Shown here piece by piece: positions 1-13,459 of a stretch of 64,000 nt of DNA. The stretch's first letter is position 1. Each line of letters begins with the position of its first letter. Source of the stretch: Bradyrhizobium yuanmingense (GTDB lineage Bacteria > Pseudomonadota > Alphaproteobacteria > Rhizobiales > Xanthobacteraceae); the NCBI RefSeq assembly GCF_900094575.1, contig NZ_FMAE01000001.1, forward strand, positions 930,001 through 994,000. The letters run 5' to 3'. The position numbers were made by a program, and so were the translations under genes. The notes beneath the pieces were generated by a model. It saw only the letters and a list, made by a program, of their open reading frames with translations. It made no database searches and was not told the DNA's origin.

Positions 1-117
1 GATCGAGCGTTCCACGACGTAGAGTACGAGCTGTCCCGCCGGCCTGAGGGGCTGCATGCGCCGCTGACCGGACTGCTTCGCATTCTGTCAAGTGCCGAGA
101 GCGAAGCCCATGCCTAA
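1..117 (+). CDS. treS: Trehalose synthase/maltokinase fusion, C-terminal end (partial)
   Basis: Frame 1 is open from the window edge to a TAA at 115-117 and gives 38 residues ending in the pattern YEL.RRP..L..PL.GLL.IL, which resembles the extreme C-terminus of TreS-maltokinase fusions. The gene begins before the window. Its stop overlaps the glgB start by 8 bp, and trehalose synthase next to glgB, glgX, treZ and treY is the usual rhizobial arrangement. The identification rests on a short tail plus context, so it is probable rather than certain. Confidence 0.6.
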   Translation, partial: DRAFHDVEYELSRRPEGLHAPLTGLLRILSSAESEAHA

Positions 118-2248
118 ACTGCCTGCAGAAGCCTATGCGATCATCGAAGGCCGCCACTCCGACCCCTTCCACTATCTCGGGCTGCATCCCGAGGGCGGAA
201 AGAGCGTTGTCCGCGCGTTTCTGCCCGAGGCCACCAATGTCGAGGCAGTCGGCGACCATGGCGAGGTCGCGCCGCTCGATCGCGTCCACGATTCCGGCCT
301 GTTCATCGGCGCCCTGCCCAACGGCTCGAAGCACTACCAGCTGCGCGCGAAGTTCGGCAACGACGTGGTCGAGTTCGAGGATGCCTACCGTTTTCCGCCG
401 ATCCTGACCGATTTCGACCTCTATTTGCTCGGCGAAGGCACCCATCAGCGCCTCTACGACAAGCTCGGCGCGCATCCGATGCGGCTCGAGGGCGTCGACG
501 GCATCGGCTTCGTGGTGCTCGCGCCGAACGCGCGGCGCGTCTCCGTGGTCGGCGACTTCAACTACTGGGACGGGCGACGCCATCCGATGCGGGTGCGCGG
601 CAACGGCTATTGGGAATTGTTCATCCCGCATGCGAAGGCCGGCGATCACTACAAGTTTGAAATCGTCGGACCGCATGGTCATCTGCTGCCGCTGAAATCC
701 GATCCGATGGCATTTGCCAGCGAGCTGCGGCCGAAGACGGCCTCGATCGTGTTCGACGAAGCGCGCCTGCCGCGACCGCGCCCGGCGCCTGAAGGCATCA
801 ACGCATTGTCGGCGCCGATGTCGATCTACGAGGTGCATCTCGGCTCGTGGCGGCGCAAGGACAACAATGAATGGCTGACCTATCGCGAGCTGGCCGAGCA
901 GCTGCCGGCCTATGCCCGCGACATGGGCTTCACCCATCTCGAATTCCTGCCCGTGAACGAGCATCCGTTCGATGGCTCCTGGGGCTATCAGCCGACCGGC
1001 CTCTATGCGCCGACCAGCCGTTTCGGCGGCCCCGAGGATTTTGCGGCGCTGATCGATGCCTGCCACCGCGAAGGCATCGGGGTGCTGCTCGACTGGGTGC
1101 CGGGCCACTTCCCCGACGATCCGCACGGGCTCGGCCATTTCGACGGCACCGCGCTCTATGAGCACGCCAACCCGCTCCAGGGCCGCCACCTCGACTGGGG
1201 CACGCTGATCTACAATTACGGCCGCACCGAAGTGACGAACTTCCTGGTGTCGAATGCGCTGTTCTGGATGGAGCGTTACGCCATCGACGGCCTGCGCGTC
1301 GATGCGGTCGCGTCCATGCTCTATCTCGACTACAGCCGGCCGCCCGACGCCTGGATCCCGAACCAATATGGCGGGCGGGAGAACATCGAGGCGATCAACT
1401 TCCTGCGCCGCTTCAACACGGAAGTGTTCGCCCGCTTCCCGCAGGCAACCACCGCCGCCGAGGAGTCCACCGCCTGGCCCCAAGTCTCGCGCCCGGTCGA
1501 GTTCGGCGGGCTCGGCTTCGGCTACAAGTGGAACATGGGCTGGATGCACGACACGCTGAACTACATCAGCAAGGATCCGATCCACCGCAAGCATCACCAC
1601 GGCGAGATCCTGTTCGGCCTGCATTATGCGTTCTCGGAGAACTTCATCCTGCCGCTGTCGCATGATGAGGTCGTGCACGGCAAGCGCTCGATCCTCGGCC
1701 GCATGCCCGGCGACGAGTGGCAGCGCTTTGCCAATTTGCGCGCCTATTACAGCTTCATGTTCGGCCATCCCGGCAAGAAGCTCTTGTTCATGGGCGCCGA
1801 GATCGCGCAGAGCCGCGAATGGAATCACGACCAGTCGCTCGACTGGCATCTGCTCGAATACAAGGTCCATTCCGGCGTCCAGGCCTTGATCCGCGACCTC
1901 AACCGGCTCTATCGCGCGGTTCCGGCGCTGCACCAGATGGATTGCGAGCAGGCCGGCTTCGAATGGCTGATCACCGATGATGCCAACCGCAACGTCTTCG
2001 CCTGGCTGCGCAAGGGATTCGACGAGCACGCGCGGTGTGTCGTCATCATCAACTTCTCGCCTAACGTCTACCAGAACTATCGCGTTCGCGTGCCCTTCGG
2101 CGGCAAGTGGAAGGAAGTTCTCAACTCCGATTCCGCCCATTACGGCGGCAGCAATGTCGGCAATGTCGGCGAGGTCCATGCCGAGGGCGGCGAGCTGCGC
2201 CTCACCATTCCGCCGCTGGCTGCGATCTTTCTCGTTCCGGAAAGCTGA
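110..2248 (+). CDS. glgB: 1,4-alpha-glucan branching enzyme
   Basis: This cytosolic GH13 enzyme of 712 residues makes alpha-1,6 branches in glycogen. An N-terminal CBM48-like region (V.GDFN.WDGR.HPM) precedes the GH13 barrel. The catalytic residues are visible: nucleophile D398 in [10 protein letters not shown], acid/base E451 in AEEST, and D519 in [10 protein letters not shown], at the spacing of the E. coli enzyme. I take the ATG at 110, which overlaps the upstream stop by 8 bp; a GTG at 92 would add six residues with no clear gain. glgX follows after 3 bp, so the genes are co-transcribed. Length is normal for GlgB. Confidence 0.96.
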   Translation: MPKLPAEAYAIIEGRHSDPFHYLGLHPEGGKSVVRAFLPEATNVEAVGDHGEVAPLDRVHDSGLFIGALPNGSKHYQLRAKFGNDVVEFEDAYRFPPILTDFDLYLLGEGTHQRLYDKLGAHPMRLEGVDGIGFVVLAPNARRVSVVGDFNYWDGRRHPMRVRGNGYWELFIPHAKAGDHYKFEIVGPHGHLLPLKSDPMAFASELRPKTASIVFDEARLPRPRPAPEGINALSAPMSIYEVHLGSWRRKDNNEWLTYRELAEQLPAYARDMGFTHLEFLPVNEHPFDGSWGYQPTGLYAPTSRFGGPEDFAALIDACHREGIGVLLDWVPGHFPDDPHGLGHFDGTALYEHANPLQGRHLDWGTLIYNYGRTEVTNFLVSNALFWMERYAIDGLRVDAVASMLYLDYSRPPDAWIPNQYGGRENIEAINFLRRFNTEVFARFPQATTAAEESTAWPQVSRPVEFGGLGFGYKWNMGWMHDTLNYISKDPIHRKHHHGEILFGLHYAFSENFILPLSHDEVVHGKRSILGRMPGDEWQRFANLRAYYSFMFGHPGKKLLFMGAEIAQSREWNHDQSLDWHLLEYKVHSGVQALIRDLNRLYRAVPALHQMDCEQAGFEWLITDDANRNVFAWLRKGFDEHARCVVIINFSPNVYQNYRVRVPFGGKWKEVLNSDSAHYGGSNVGNVGEVHAEGGELRLTIPPLAAIFLVPES

Positions 2249-2251
2249 TCG

Positions 2252-4330
2252 ATGCGCCTGACTGCCGGATCGCCCGCACGGCTCGGCGCAAGCTGGGACG
2301 GACGCGGTACCAATTTCGCGCTGTTCTCCGCCAACGCGCAGAAGGTCGAGCTCTGCCTGTTCGACACCCAAGGCCGCCGCGAGCTCGAGCGCATCGAGCT
2401 GCCCGAGAAGACGGAGGATGTCTGGCACGGCTATCTCAACGACGTCGCGCCGGGCCAGCTCTACGGCTTTCGCGTGCACGGCCCCTACGAGCCCGAGCAC
2501 GGCCATCGCTTCAACGCCAACAAGCTGCTGCTCGACCCCTACGCCAAGCGGCTTGCCGGGCGCCTGGTCTGGAGCGATGCGCATTTCGCCTACCGCACCG
2601 GAAGCCCGCGCGAGGACCTGTCGTTCGACCGGCGCGACAATGCGCGCGGCATGCCCAAGGCCGTCGTGGTCGACGAGACCTTCAACTGGGGCCGCCGCGA
2701 GATCCGGCCGAATATTCCCTGGGAAGACACGATCATCTACGAGGCCCACGTCAAGGGCCTGACCCAGAAGCGCGAGGACGTGCCGCCGAATCTGCGCGGC
2801 ACCTATGGCGGCTTGTCTTCACCGGCAATGATCGAGCACCTGAAGAAGCTCGGCGTCACCACGGTCGAGCTTCTGCCGGTGCACAGCTTCGTCGACGACC
2901 GCATCCTGGTGGAAAAGAAGCTCGCCAATTACTGGGGCTACAACACGCTGTCGTTCTTTGCGCCCGAGCCACGCTACGCCCAGGACAACGCGCTCGATTC
3001 CTTCCGCACCACGGTGGCGCGGCTGCACGATGCCGGCATCGAGGTGATGCTCGACGTCGTCTACAACCACACCGCCGAGGGAAATCATCTCGGTCCGACG
3101 CTGTGCTATCGCGGCATCGACAACGCCTCCTATTATTGGCTGAACCGCGAGAACCCGCGCTATTACGACGACTTCACCGGCTGCGGCTCGTCGGTGAACC
3201 TCGCCCATCCCCGCGTGCTGCAGATGGTGATGGATTCCTTGCGCTACTGGGTCGAGGTCTGCCATGTCGACGGCTTCCGCTTCGACCTCGCCACCACGCT
3301 GGCGCGCGGGCCGAACGGTTTCGATCGCGGCAGCTCGTTCCTGACCGCGGTACGGCAGGACCCGGTGCTGGCGACGGTCAAGCTCGTCGCCGAGCCGTGG
3401 GACCTCGGCCTCGGCGGCTACCAGGTCGGAGCCTTTCCCTCGCAATGGTCGGAATGGAACGACCGCTATCGCAGCGCCATGCGCCGCTACTGGAGCGGTG
3501 AAGGCAGCCTGATCGGCGACATCTCGAGCCGCATGACCGCATCGTCCGATCTGTTCAACCACGACGGAAGGCGGCCGCGCGCCAGCATCAATCACATCAC
3601 CGTCCACGACGGCTTCACGCTCGCCGACCTCTTCAGCTACAACGAGAAGCACAACGAGGCCAACGGCGAGGACAATCGCGACGGCTCCAACGACAATCAC
3701 AGCAACAATTGCGGCGTCGAGGGCCCGACCGACGATCCTGGCATCATCAGCCTGCGCCGCCAGCTGCGCAAGAACGTGCTGGCCTGCCTGATGCTGGCCC
3801 AGGGCGTTCCGCTGATCCTCGCCGGCGACGAGGTCGGCAACTCGCAATCCGGCAACAACAACGCCTATTGCCAGGACAACGAGGTCGGCTGGGTCGGCTG
3901 GGACAATCTCGGCAAGGACGGCGACGACATGATCGACTTCGTCGCCCAGCTCGCCGACATCCGCCGCCGTTTCTCACAGTTGCGCAGCCATCGCTGGCTC
4001 GACGGCCGCCCCAAGGACGGCGTCTCCTACGGCGCATTGTGGCTGACGCCCGCCGGCAACGAGATGACGGAGAGTGACTGGACATTCCCGGATGGGCGGT
4101 TTCTCTCCTATGTGATGGGCCCGATGGAACCGGGCGGCGCTGCGATCTTTATCGTACTGAACGCCGCTCCCGAAGAGATCGCATTCAAATTGCCCAAAAT
4201 GACCGAATACAAGAGCTGGCAGCAGCTGCTGAACACGACCGATGCCAAGCTGAATACGATCGACTTCCTGCCCGGGAGCGACAGCAAGGCGCCGCCGCGC
4301 TCCGTGCTCGCCTTCGCAGGCGCACTATGA
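2252..4330 (+). CDS. glgX: Glycogen debranching enzyme GlgX
   Basis: This 692-residue GH13 isoamylase-type enzyme removes alpha-1,6 branches from limit dextrin. The N-terminal CBM48 domain (G.NFALFSANA..VELCLFD) is followed by the barrel with D345 (FRFDLATTL, nucleophile) and E381 (VAEPWD, acid/base). It supplies linear maltodextrin, the substrate of the downstream TreY. Its TGA overlaps the treZ start by 4 bp (ATGA), which suggests translational coupling. TreX-type debranching enzymes in trehalose operons are very close relatives, so treX is an alternative symbol. Confidence 0.93.
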   Translation: MRLTAGSPARLGASWDGRGTNFALFSANAQKVELCLFDTQGRRELERIELPEKTEDVWHGYLNDVAPGQLYGFRVHGPYEPEHGHRFNANKLLLDPYAKRLAGRLVWSDAHFAYRTGSPREDLSFDRRDNARGMPKAVVVDETFNWGRREIRPNIPWEDTIIYEAHVKGLTQKREDVPPNLRGTYGGLSSPAMIEHLKKLGVTTVELLPVHSFVDDRILVEKKLANYWGYNTLSFFAPEPRYAQDNALDSFRTTVARLHDAGIEVMLDVVYNHTAEGNHLGPTLCYRGIDNASYYWLNRENPRYYDDFTGCGSSVNLAHPRVLQMVMDSLRYWVEVCHVDGFRFDLATTLARGPNGFDRGSSFLTAVRQDPVLATVKLVAEPWDLGLGGYQVGAFPSQWSEWNDRYRSAMRRYWSGEGSLIGDISSRMTASSDLFNHDGRRPRASINHITVHDGFTLADLFSYNEKHNEANGEDNRDGSNDNHSNNCGVEGPTDDPGIISLRRQLRKNVLACLMLAQGVPLILAGDEVGNSQSGNNNAYCQDNEVGWVGWDNLGKDGDDMIDFVAQLADIRRRFSQLRSHRWLDGRPKDGVSYGALWLTPAGNEMTESDWTFPDGRFLSYVMGPMEPGGAAIFIVLNAAPEEIAFKLPKMTEYKSWQQLLNTTDAKLNTIDFLPGSDSKAPPRSVLAFAGAL

Positions 4331-6078
4331 GGCCATCCTTCGGGGCGAGGCCGACCAAGGACGGCGTGTCGTTCCGGCTGTGGGCGCCGGCCGCGCGCCG
4401 CGTCGATCTCCTGCTCGACCGCAGGCACGCGATGCAGCGCCGGCAGGATGGCTGGTTCGTCGCCGAGATCGCCGGCTTGTCATCTGGCAGCAAGTACAAG
4501 TTCAGGATCGACGACGACATCGACGTGCCGGATCCCGCTTCGGCCTTCCAGCCCGACGACGTGTTCGGCCCGAGCGAGGTGATCGATCACGATGCCTTCG
4601 TCTGGCGCGCACGCGATTGGCGCGGCCGTCCCTGGGAAGAGACGGTGCTGATCGAAACCCATGTCGGCACCTTCACACAGGACGGCACCTACCGCGCCAT
4701 GATCGACAAGCTCGATCACCTCGCCGCGACCGGCATCAATGCGCTGGAATTGATGCCGCTCGCCGATTTCGCAGGCCGCCGCGGCTGGGGCTATGACGGC
4801 GTGCTGTGGTACGCGCCGGACAGCGCCTATGGCCGGCCCGAAGACCTGAAGACGCTGATCGACGAGGCGCATCTGCGCGGGCTGATGGTGTTCCTCGACG
4901 TCGTCTACAATCATTTCGGTCCGGAAGGAAACTACCTCGGCCGCTATGCGCCGACCTTCTTCACCGATGCGCACACGCCGTGGGGCAGCGCGATCGATTA
5001 TCGCGTGCCGCAGGTGCGAGCCTTCGCCGTGGAGAACGCGCTGTCCTGGCTCGGCGACTACCGCTTCGACGGCCTCAGGCTCGACGCCGCCAACCACATC
5101 ATGGCTGTCCCGGGCGAGCAGTCCATGCTGCAAGACCTCAGCGTTGCCACCGGCGAGCTCGCCAAGGCCACGGGACGTCACATCCATCTCGTGCTGGAGA
5201 ACGGCGACAACCGCGCCAGCCTGCTCGATGCCGCGCAGGATCCGCCGAACGGCAAATATCGCGGGCAGTGGAACGACGACTATCATCACGTCTGGCACGT
5301 GATGCTGACCGGCGAGCATGCCGGCTACTATGGCGATTACCAGACGCCGCGCATGGATCTGGCGCGCGCGCTCGCCTCCGGCTTCGTCTATCAGGGCGAG
5401 ATCTCGGAATTCTGGGGCAAGAAGCCGCGCGGCGAGCCGAGCGGCCAGCTGCCGCCGGCGACCTTCGTCAATTTCCTGCAGAACCACGACCAGATCGGCA
5501 ATCGCCCGCTGGGCGAGCGGCTGGAAAGCCTGGCATCGCCACAGCAGATCGAGGCCGCGCTCGCGGTCACCCTGCTCGCGCCGATGGTGCCGATGCTGTT
5601 TCAGGGCGAGGAATGGGCCTCGACGGCCCCCTTCCCGTTCTTTTGCGATTTCCAGGGCGAACTCGCCGATGCCGTGCGCAAGGGACGCAAGCGCGAATAT
5701 GCCTGGGCTTACGAGAAATACGGCGAGGAGGTGCCCGATCCGCTCGATCCGGCAACGCTGCAATCGGCCGTGCTCGACTGGACCGGCCGCACGCCGCAAC
5801 AGGATGCGCGGCTCGCGCTGGTGCGTGAGTTGCTCGGCGTCCGTCGCAAGCAGATCGTGCCGCGGCTGAAGGGCGCAAGCTTCGGTGATGCCGAGGCGGC
5901 CGACAACGGCATCGTCACCGCACATTGGCGCATGGGCGACGGCACCACGTTGCGTCTTGTCGCCAATCTGTCGGATCACGAGATCACCTCCAGCGTCAGC
6001 GCGGGCACGCCGATCTGGGGCGGCGGCGCCGGCGAGCGGCTCACGCCCTGGTCGGTGGTCTGGCGCCTCGGAGGTTAG
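4327..6078 (+). CDS. treZ: Malto-oligosyltrehalose trehalohydrolase
   Basis: TreZ (583 residues, GH13) cleaves trehalose from maltooligosyltrehalose made by TreY. The N-terminus has the typical FGARPT.DGVSFRLWAPAA beta-sandwich start. The barrel carries D253 (LRLDAANHI) and E291 (LVLENGDN) as nucleophile and acid/base, at positions close to those of characterised TreZ enzymes, and FLQNHDQIGNRPLGERL is a family signature. It overlaps glgX by 4 bp and is followed by treY after a single base, so the two trehalose enzymes are made together. Confidence 0.95.
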   Translation: MRPSFGARPTKDGVSFRLWAPAARRVDLLLDRRHAMQRRQDGWFVAEIAGLSSGSKYKFRIDDDIDVPDPASAFQPDDVFGPSEVIDHDAFVWRARDWRGRPWEETVLIETHVGTFTQDGTYRAMIDKLDHLAATGINALELMPLADFAGRRGWGYDGVLWYAPDSAYGRPEDLKTLIDEAHLRGLMVFLDVVYNHFGPEGNYLGRYAPTFFTDAHTPWGSAIDYRVPQVRAFAVENALSWLGDYRFDGLRLDAANHIMAVPGEQSMLQDLSVATGELAKATGRHIHLVLENGDNRASLLDAAQDPPNGKYRGQWNDDYHHVWHVMLTGEHAGYYGDYQTPRMDLARALASGFVYQGEISEFWGKKPRGEPSGQLPPATFVNFLQNHDQIGNRPLGERLESLASPQQIEAALAVTLLAPMVPMLFQGEEWASTAPFPFFCDFQGELADAVRKGRKREYAWAYEKYGEEVPDPLDPATLQSAVLDWTGRTPQQDARLALVRELLGVRRKQIVPRLKGASFGDAEAADNGIVTAHWRMGDGTTLRLVANLSDHEITSSVSAGTPIWGGGAGERLTPWSVVWRLGG

Positions 6079-6079
6079 A

Positions 6080-8866
<2,787 letters not shown>

Positions 8867-8868
8867 AG

Positions 8869-9186
8869 TCACTTTCCCCCGTCTTTGGTCAGCAGCAATT
8901 GGCCGCGCTTCCTGATCGTCGCCTGCGCCATCTCGGCAAAGCGCTGCAACAGCCAGGGCAGCACCACCTCGACCCGGACCTGATCGTCGCCGACATGGAC
9001 CTGCCCCGTCGCGACCTGGCCGAGCGCGCGGACGCGGAAGGCCAGAGTGTCGCCGCTCCAGCTTTCCTCCTCGACCTGCATCACGGGAATGCTCGCCGCG
9101 GCGCGGCCAAGCCCCGTCTTGAGCCGGCGCACCGCCTCCTCACGGCCGAGACGATGCGGAATCGAGACGACGAGCGGTGCTGACAT
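8869..9186 (-). CDS. Polyhydroxyalkanoic acid system family protein
   Basis: This 105-residue protein begins MSAPLVVSIPHRLGREEAVRRLKTGL and continues with W.GD.L.FRV.ALGQ...G.V.V.DD.VRVEV.LPWLL, the pattern of the PHA_gran_rgn family found near polyhydroxyalkanoate genes. No catalytic role is known for the family; the fold is a small alpha/beta domain. I chose the ATG at 9184-9186 because it matches family N-termini; an upstream GTG would add nine unconserved residues. It sits alone here, convergent with treY and divergent from the DUF3309 gene. Confidence 0.75.
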   Translation of the reverse strand: MSAPLVVSIPHRLGREEAVRRLKTGLGRAAASIPVMQVEEESWSGDTLAFRVRALGQVATGQVHVGDDQVRVEVVLPWLLQRFAEMAQATIRKRGQLLLTKDGGK

Positions 9187-9365
9187 GGGTCCTGCCTTTC
9201 TGACTGACGTCACATAGTCATGTCGCGTCCACCAACAAAGGTTCCATGCAAGTTGATCCCCCGGCCGTGTTTCAAAGCCGGAACTTTACAACCTGCGGCA
9301 AGTTGCTCCCGCACAACGGGACAGGTTGCAATGACCCTTCTTACGAAGGGCTGGAGGAGATTCGC

Positions 9366-9530
9366 ATGTCAATCGGCACGATCATTCTGATCATCTTGAT
9401 CATCGCCCTGCTCGGCGGCTTCAGCGGCATCGGCGGCGGGCCGTTCTATGGCACCGGCTATTACGGCGGCGGCGGCCTCGGGCTTGTCATCGTCATTCTG
9501 CTGATCCTGATCCTGATGGGAAGGATCTAG
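9366..9530 (+). CDS. DUF3309-family small membrane protein
   Basis: A 54-residue protein: a hydrophobic N-terminal segment (about residues 3-17), a glycine/tyrosine-rich middle, and a second hydrophobic segment ending LILILMGRI. This is the layout of DUF3309 proteins, which are common in rhizobia and of unknown function. GGAGGAG at 9353-9359 lies at a good distance from the ATG at 9366. The frame is open back to 9246, but that part is not hydrophobic or conserved and is probably leader. Two membrane helices are likely. Confidence 0.8.
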   Translation: MSIGTIILIILIIALLGGFSGIGGGPFYGTGYYGGGGLGLVIVILLILILMGRI

Positions 9531-9540
9531 TACTGGCTCC

Positions 9541-9630
9541 GTAGGGTGGGCTAAGGCGCAACGCGCCGAGCCCACCACTTCGCTCGAACGAAACAAGGTG
9601 GTGGGCACGCTCCGCTTTGCCCACCCTACG
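9541..9630. repeat. Palindromic intergenic repeat
   Basis: GTAGGGTGGGC...AAGGCG at the left is mirrored by GCTTTGCCCACCCTAC at the right, with a second inner pair (CCCACCACTT / AAGGTGGTGGG). It forms a long hairpin between the convergent DUF3309 and ligD genes and could end transcription from both sides. GTGGGCAAAG-type repeats are common in rhizobial genomes. Confidence 0.8.
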
Positions 9631-9660
9631 ACACCCGCCTTCCCCGCAACAGCGGCAGAC

Positions 9661-12336
9661 CTACTTCACCTTCCCCGCCAGCTTCTTCATCGCGGCCTTG
9701 ATCGACACGGCTGCATCCTCATACCCCTCCCATGCCTTCGATCGCGCCAGCAGGGCCGGCACGGTGCGCAGCGTATAGCGCTTGGGATCGAGGTCGCTCT
9801 TCACCTGCGCCCAGGTCACCGGCATCGAGACCGTGGCCCCGGCGCGCGCTCGGGGCGACAACGGGGCCACCGCCGTCGACATGCGGTCGTTGCGCAGATA
9901 ATCCAGGAAGATCTTTCCCTTGCGCAGCTTCTTCGACATGTTGAGCAGATAGCGCTCGGAATCGTCGTCCGCCATCCACTGGCAGACGCCTTGGGCAAAC
10001 GCCTTGGCCTCCTTCCAGCTCACCTTGTCGCGCGCGCCATGGAGCAGCGGCACCACGACGTGAAGGCCCTTGCCGCCGGTGGTCTTGCAGAAGCTCTCCA
10101 TGCCGATATCAGCGAGCCGCTGCCGCATCTCCTTGGCCGCCTCGACAACGTCGGGAAAGTCCACGTCAGGGGCGGGATCGAGATCGAACACCAGGCGGCC
10201 CGGGGTGTCATAGGCATAGGGCGCGCAATTCCAGGGATGCAGCTCGACGCCGCCGATCTGCGCCACCGCGGCGAGCCCCTCGATCCGGTCGATCTGAAGA
10301 TACGGCTTGCGGTCGCCGGAGACCCGCGCGAGCTCCAGAAGGTTCGACGTTCCCTGCATCGCATGGCGCTGAAAGAAGCATTCGCCCTTGATGCCGTCGG
10401 GCGCGCGGATCAGCGAGCACGGCCGGCCCTTGAGATGCACGATCAACCATTCGCCGACAGCTTCGAGGTAGCGGGCAAGGTCCAGCTTGGTGACGGCGCC
10501 ACCATCGCCGTCATCCGGCCAGAGCTCCTTGTCCGGCTTGGAGATGACGACACCCATGACCTCGGCATTTTGAGCGGCCTGCTTCGAGCGCCCGCCCGCC
10601 TTGGTGCGCGCCGTCTTCCTGGCCCGGGGCTCGGCGAGCTCGGTGTCGACGGGCGTCTCGGCCTCGACCTCATCCGCCGCCTTGTCCTGCCGCAAGCCCT
10701 TGAAGGCCGCCTGGCGAATATTGCCGTCGGCCGTGAAGCCCGCGAACTCGATTTCGGCGACGAGCTCCGGCTTCAGCCAATGCACGTCCCGCGTCTTCTT
10801 CGGCGCGTTCTTGCCGCCGAACGGGCTTTCCTTGCTCTCAATCGCCTTCAGCGCCGGCATGATGCGCTTGACTTTATCAGCGCCAAAGCCGGTACCGACC
10901 ATGCCGACGAAGGCGAGATGATCGCCGCGCTGCACGCCTGCCATCAGCGAGCGGAATTTGCCGTTGGTGGTCTTGTAGCCGCCGATCACCACCTCGTGGC
11001 CGGCGCGGCATTTCGACTTGACCCAGCTCTCGGTGCGCCCGGAACGATACGGCGCGTTCAGCTTCTTCGACACCACCCCTTCGAGCTCGAGCTTGCAGGC
11101 CGATTGCAGCACCGCATCGCCGCCGCTCTCGAAATGCTCGACATAGCGGATCTGAGTCGATTTCCGCTTGCGCGCTTCCAGCAGCTTCTTGAGCTGCGCC
11201 TTGCGCTCCCCAAGCGGCAGCCGACGGTAGTCCTGCCCTTCCGCGAAGAGCAGATCGAAGGCGAAGAAGATCAGGTCGTCGGTCTTGCCATCGGACAGCG
11301 CAGCTTGCAGCGAGGAGAAGTTCGGCGCGCCGTTATGGTCGAGCGCGACGATCTCGCCGTCGATCATCACGTCCGGCAGCGCGGCGGCTTCCTCGGCGAT
11401 GGAGGCGAACTTGCTGGTCCAGTCGAGACCCTTGCGCGTCTTCAGCGCCGCCTCGCCGTCCTCGACCCGGAGCTGGACGCGATAGCCGTCGAATTTGATT
11501 TCGTGGCACCAGCCCTCGTCTCCGGGCGGCCGCTCGACCAGCGTGCAGAGCTGCGGCGCAACGAAATCCGGCATCTCAGACACCGTCTTAGCCCTCGTCG
11601 CGGTCGCGGCAGTTTTCTTCGCCGCTTTGCCGCCCTTCAACGCGGTGCGCGGCGACGGCTTCACCGTCCGCCCTTTCGTCTCTTCCGCGCGGTTGGACTG
11701 CCAGACCGCGTCGGCCTTGCCCTTGGTCCCCTTCGCCAGCATGAACGGCTTCGGCGCGCGGCCCTTTCCCTCCGCGATCTGTTCCATCGCCCGGCCCGAG
11801 GCGACGGACTTGTCCTGCTCGAGAATATCGTTGTCCGCGCCTTCGCGGACATACTCGTCACGATGCTTGATCAAGAGCCAGTTGGTCCGCTTCTCGCCGC
11901 CGCGGTTGCGCATCCGCACCAAGACCCAGCTTCCCTGCAGCTTGTCGCCATGGAGCGTGAACTTCAGGTCGCCTTTCTTGAAGCCGGCTTCCGGATCGTC
12001 CGATTCCCAGGTGCCGCGGTCCCACAACATCACGGTGCCGCCGCCGTACTGGCCTTCCGGAATCGTGCCTTCGAAATCGCCGTAATCGAGCGGATGGTCC
12101 TCGACTTCGACGGCCAGCCGCTTGTCGTGGGGATCAAGCGAAGGCCCCTTCGTCACCGCCCAGGACTTGAACACGCCGTCGAATTCGAGCCGGAGGTCGT
12201 AGTGCAGCCGGGTCGCATCATGCTTCTGGATGACGAAGCGCCGCTGTTTCGATGGCGCCACGGCGGTCTTGCCCGAAGGCTCCGGCGTCTTCTCGAAGTC
12301 CCGCTTCTGTCGGTAGGTGGAGAGTTTCTGCAGCAC
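9661..12336 (-). CDS. ligD: ATP-dependent DNA ligase D, three-domain
   Basis: LigD (891 residues) processes and seals double-strand breaks in non-homologous end joining. The N-terminal phosphoesterase domain (about 30-180) has [18 protein letters not shown] and [17 protein letters not shown]. The ligase domain (about 260-560) has the adenylated lysine K281 in EIKFDGYR and later DGEIVALD. The C-terminal primase/polymerase domain (about 600-890) has [17 protein letters not shown] with the metal-binding Asp pair, and a HVVVPL block. An alanine/lysine-rich linker lies at about 195-255. It is divergent from ku. Confidence 0.96.
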   Translation of the reverse strand: MLQKLSTYRQKRDFEKTPEPSGKTAVAPSKQRRFVIQKHDATRLHYDLRLEFDGVFKSWAVTKGPSLDPHDKRLAVEVEDHPLDYGDFEGTIPEGQYGGGTVMLWDRGTWESDDPEAGFKKGDLKFTLHGDKLQGSWVLVRMRNRGGEKRTNWLLIKHRDEYVREGADNDILEQDKSVASGRAMEQIAEGKGRAPKPFMLAKGTKGKADAVWQSNRAEETKGRTVKPSPRTALKGGKAAKKTAATATRAKTVSEMPDFVAPQLCTLVERPPGDEGWCHEIKFDGYRVQLRVEDGEAALKTRKGLDWTSKFASIAEEAAALPDVMIDGEIVALDHNGAPNFSSLQAALSDGKTDDLIFFAFDLLFAEGQDYRRLPLGERKAQLKKLLEARKRKSTQIRYVEHFESGGDAVLQSACKLELEGVVSKKLNAPYRSGRTESWVKSKCRAGHEVVIGGYKTTNGKFRSLMAGVQRGDHLAFVGMVGTGFGADKVKRIMPALKAIESKESPFGGKNAPKKTRDVHWLKPELVAEIEFAGFTADGNIRQAAFKGLRQDKAADEVEAETPVDTELAEPRARKTARTKAGGRSKQAAQNAEVMGVVISKPDKELWPDDGDGGAVTKLDLARYLEAVGEWLIVHLKGRPCSLIRAPDGIKGECFFQRHAMQGTSNLLELARVSGDRKPYLQIDRIEGLAAVAQIGGVELHPWNCAPYAYDTPGRLVFDLDPAPDVDFPDVVEAAKEMRQRLADIGMESFCKTTGGKGLHVVVPLLHGARDKVSWKEAKAFAQGVCQWMADDDSERYLLNMSKKLRKGKIFLDYLRNDRMSTAVAPLSPRARAGATVSMPVTWAQVKSDLDPKRYTLRTVPALLARSKAWEGYEDAAVSIKAAMKKLAGKVK

Positions 12337-12454
12337 GTCCAGTCCCGCTTCTCGTTCGGCACTTGAAGCCTATCACGGCGAAAGTCCCGCCCGGAACCAA
12401 AACCCGATGGGACGGTTGGGGTTCCAAAACGCCTTGAAAACGCTGGAGAATGGA

Positions 12455-13339
12455 ATGGCCCCGCGCGCCTACTGGAAGGGAACGTTGAAGCTGTCGCTGG
12501 TCAGTTGCCCGGTCGTGCTCTATCCGGCGACCACCGCGGCCGAGAAGACGCGGTTTCACCTGATCAACCGCGAGACCGGGAACCGGCTCAAGCAGCAGAT
12601 GATCGATTCCGAGACCGGCGACGTCGTCGAGAGCGACCAGAAGGGCCGCGGCTACGAAGTGCGCAAGGGCAAATACGTCGAGATCGAACCGGAGGAGCTC
12701 GAGGCAGTCCAGATCGAGAGCAATCACACCATCGACATCGAGAGCTTCGTGCCGCGCGAGGAGATCGACCAGCGCTTCCTCAACCACCCCTACTACATCG
12801 CCCCCGACGGCAAGGCCGCGGTCGACGCCTTCGCGGTGATCCGCGACGCCATGAAGGACCAGGAGCGCGTGGCGCTCGCTAAGATCGTTCTGACCAATCG
12901 CGAGCACGTCATGGCGATCGAGCCGCGCGGCAAGGGCCTGCTCGGCACCACGCTGCGCTTCCCTTACGAGCTGCGCGAGGAGGACCAGTTCTTCGACGAC
13001 ATCAAGAGCCCGAAGATCACCAAGGACATGGTCGAGCTCGCCGGCCACATCCTGCAGACCAAGGCGGCGCATTTCGATCCCAGCAAGTTCAAGGACGAAT
13101 ACGAGGACGCGTTGAAGGCCCTGGTGAAGCGCAAGGCCAGCGGCAAGAAGATCGAGCTGCCCGAGCCCGAGGAACGGCCGAGCAACGTCGTCAGCCTGAT
13201 GGACGCTCTGAAGCAGAGCCTGAAGGGACGCGGCGGGAAGAAGTCGGCGGCGAAGTCGCACGCGCGGCGCGCGACCGGACGGCACCGCAGCGCGAAGAAG
13301 GCGCACCGGTCGACGGCAAGGCACAGGAAGGCGGGTTAG
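12455..13339 (+). CDS. ku: Non-homologous end joining protein Ku
   Basis: This 294-residue protein has the bacterial Ku core: RAYWKGTLKLSLVSCPVVLYPAT at the start, then GR.YE..KGKYVEIEPEELEAV and Y..PDGKAAVDAFAVIRDAM. The last 55 residues are Lys/Arg/Ala/Ser-rich, as in Ku proteins whose basic tail binds DNA and LigD. GGAG at 12445-12448 supports the ATG at 12455; the longer open frame upstream overlaps the divergent ligD 5' end. Ku forms a homodimer on DNA ends and recruits LigD. Confidence 0.95.
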   Translation: MAPRAYWKGTLKLSLVSCPVVLYPATTAAEKTRFHLINRETGNRLKQQMIDSETGDVVESDQKGRGYEVRKGKYVEIEPEELEAVQIESNHTIDIESFVPREEIDQRFLNHPYYIAPDGKAAVDAFAVIRDAMKDQERVALAKIVLTNREHVMAIEPRGKGLLGTTLRFPYELREEDQFFDDIKSPKITKDMVELAGHILQTKAAHFDPSKFKDEYEDALKALVKRKASGKKIELPEPEERPSNVVSLMDALKQSLKGRGGKKSAAKSHARRATGRHRSAKKAHRSTARHRKAG

Positions 13340-13342
13340 TTC

Positions 13343-13450
13343 GTCATTCCGGGGCGATGCGAAGCATCGAGCCCGGAATCCATCGTGCCAAGCGCGACGG
13401 GCAGAGAAATGGATTCCGGGCCCGCGCCAACGGGCGCGTCCCGGAATGAC
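13343..13450. repeat. Palindromic repeat (GTCATTCCGG type)
   Basis: The element starts GTCATTCCGGGGC and ends with its complement GTCCCGGAATGAC; an inner pair (GCCCGGAATCCAT / ATGGATTCCGGGC) gives a long double hairpin. It fills the space between the convergent ku and kdpE genes. Shorter or diverged relatives occur at 40685-40785 and 57854-57895. Confidence 0.8.
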
Positions 13451-13459
13451 AGCCGGGGT

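Noticed and set aside
92..109. GTG at 92 as the glgB start
   Set aside because: It adds six unconserved residues; ATG 110 overlapping the upstream stop by 8 bp is the simpler choice.
2819..3847. A 342-codon minus frame inside glgX
   Set aside because: It is antisense to conserved GH13 motifs and Val/Ala/Asp-rich; no ribosome site or neighbour supports it.
9598..12366. A 922-codon open frame on the plus strand opposite ligD
   Set aside because: It mirrors ligD codon positions in GC-rich DNA; the translation is His/Arg/Leu-rich without any domain, and ligD has clear family motifs.
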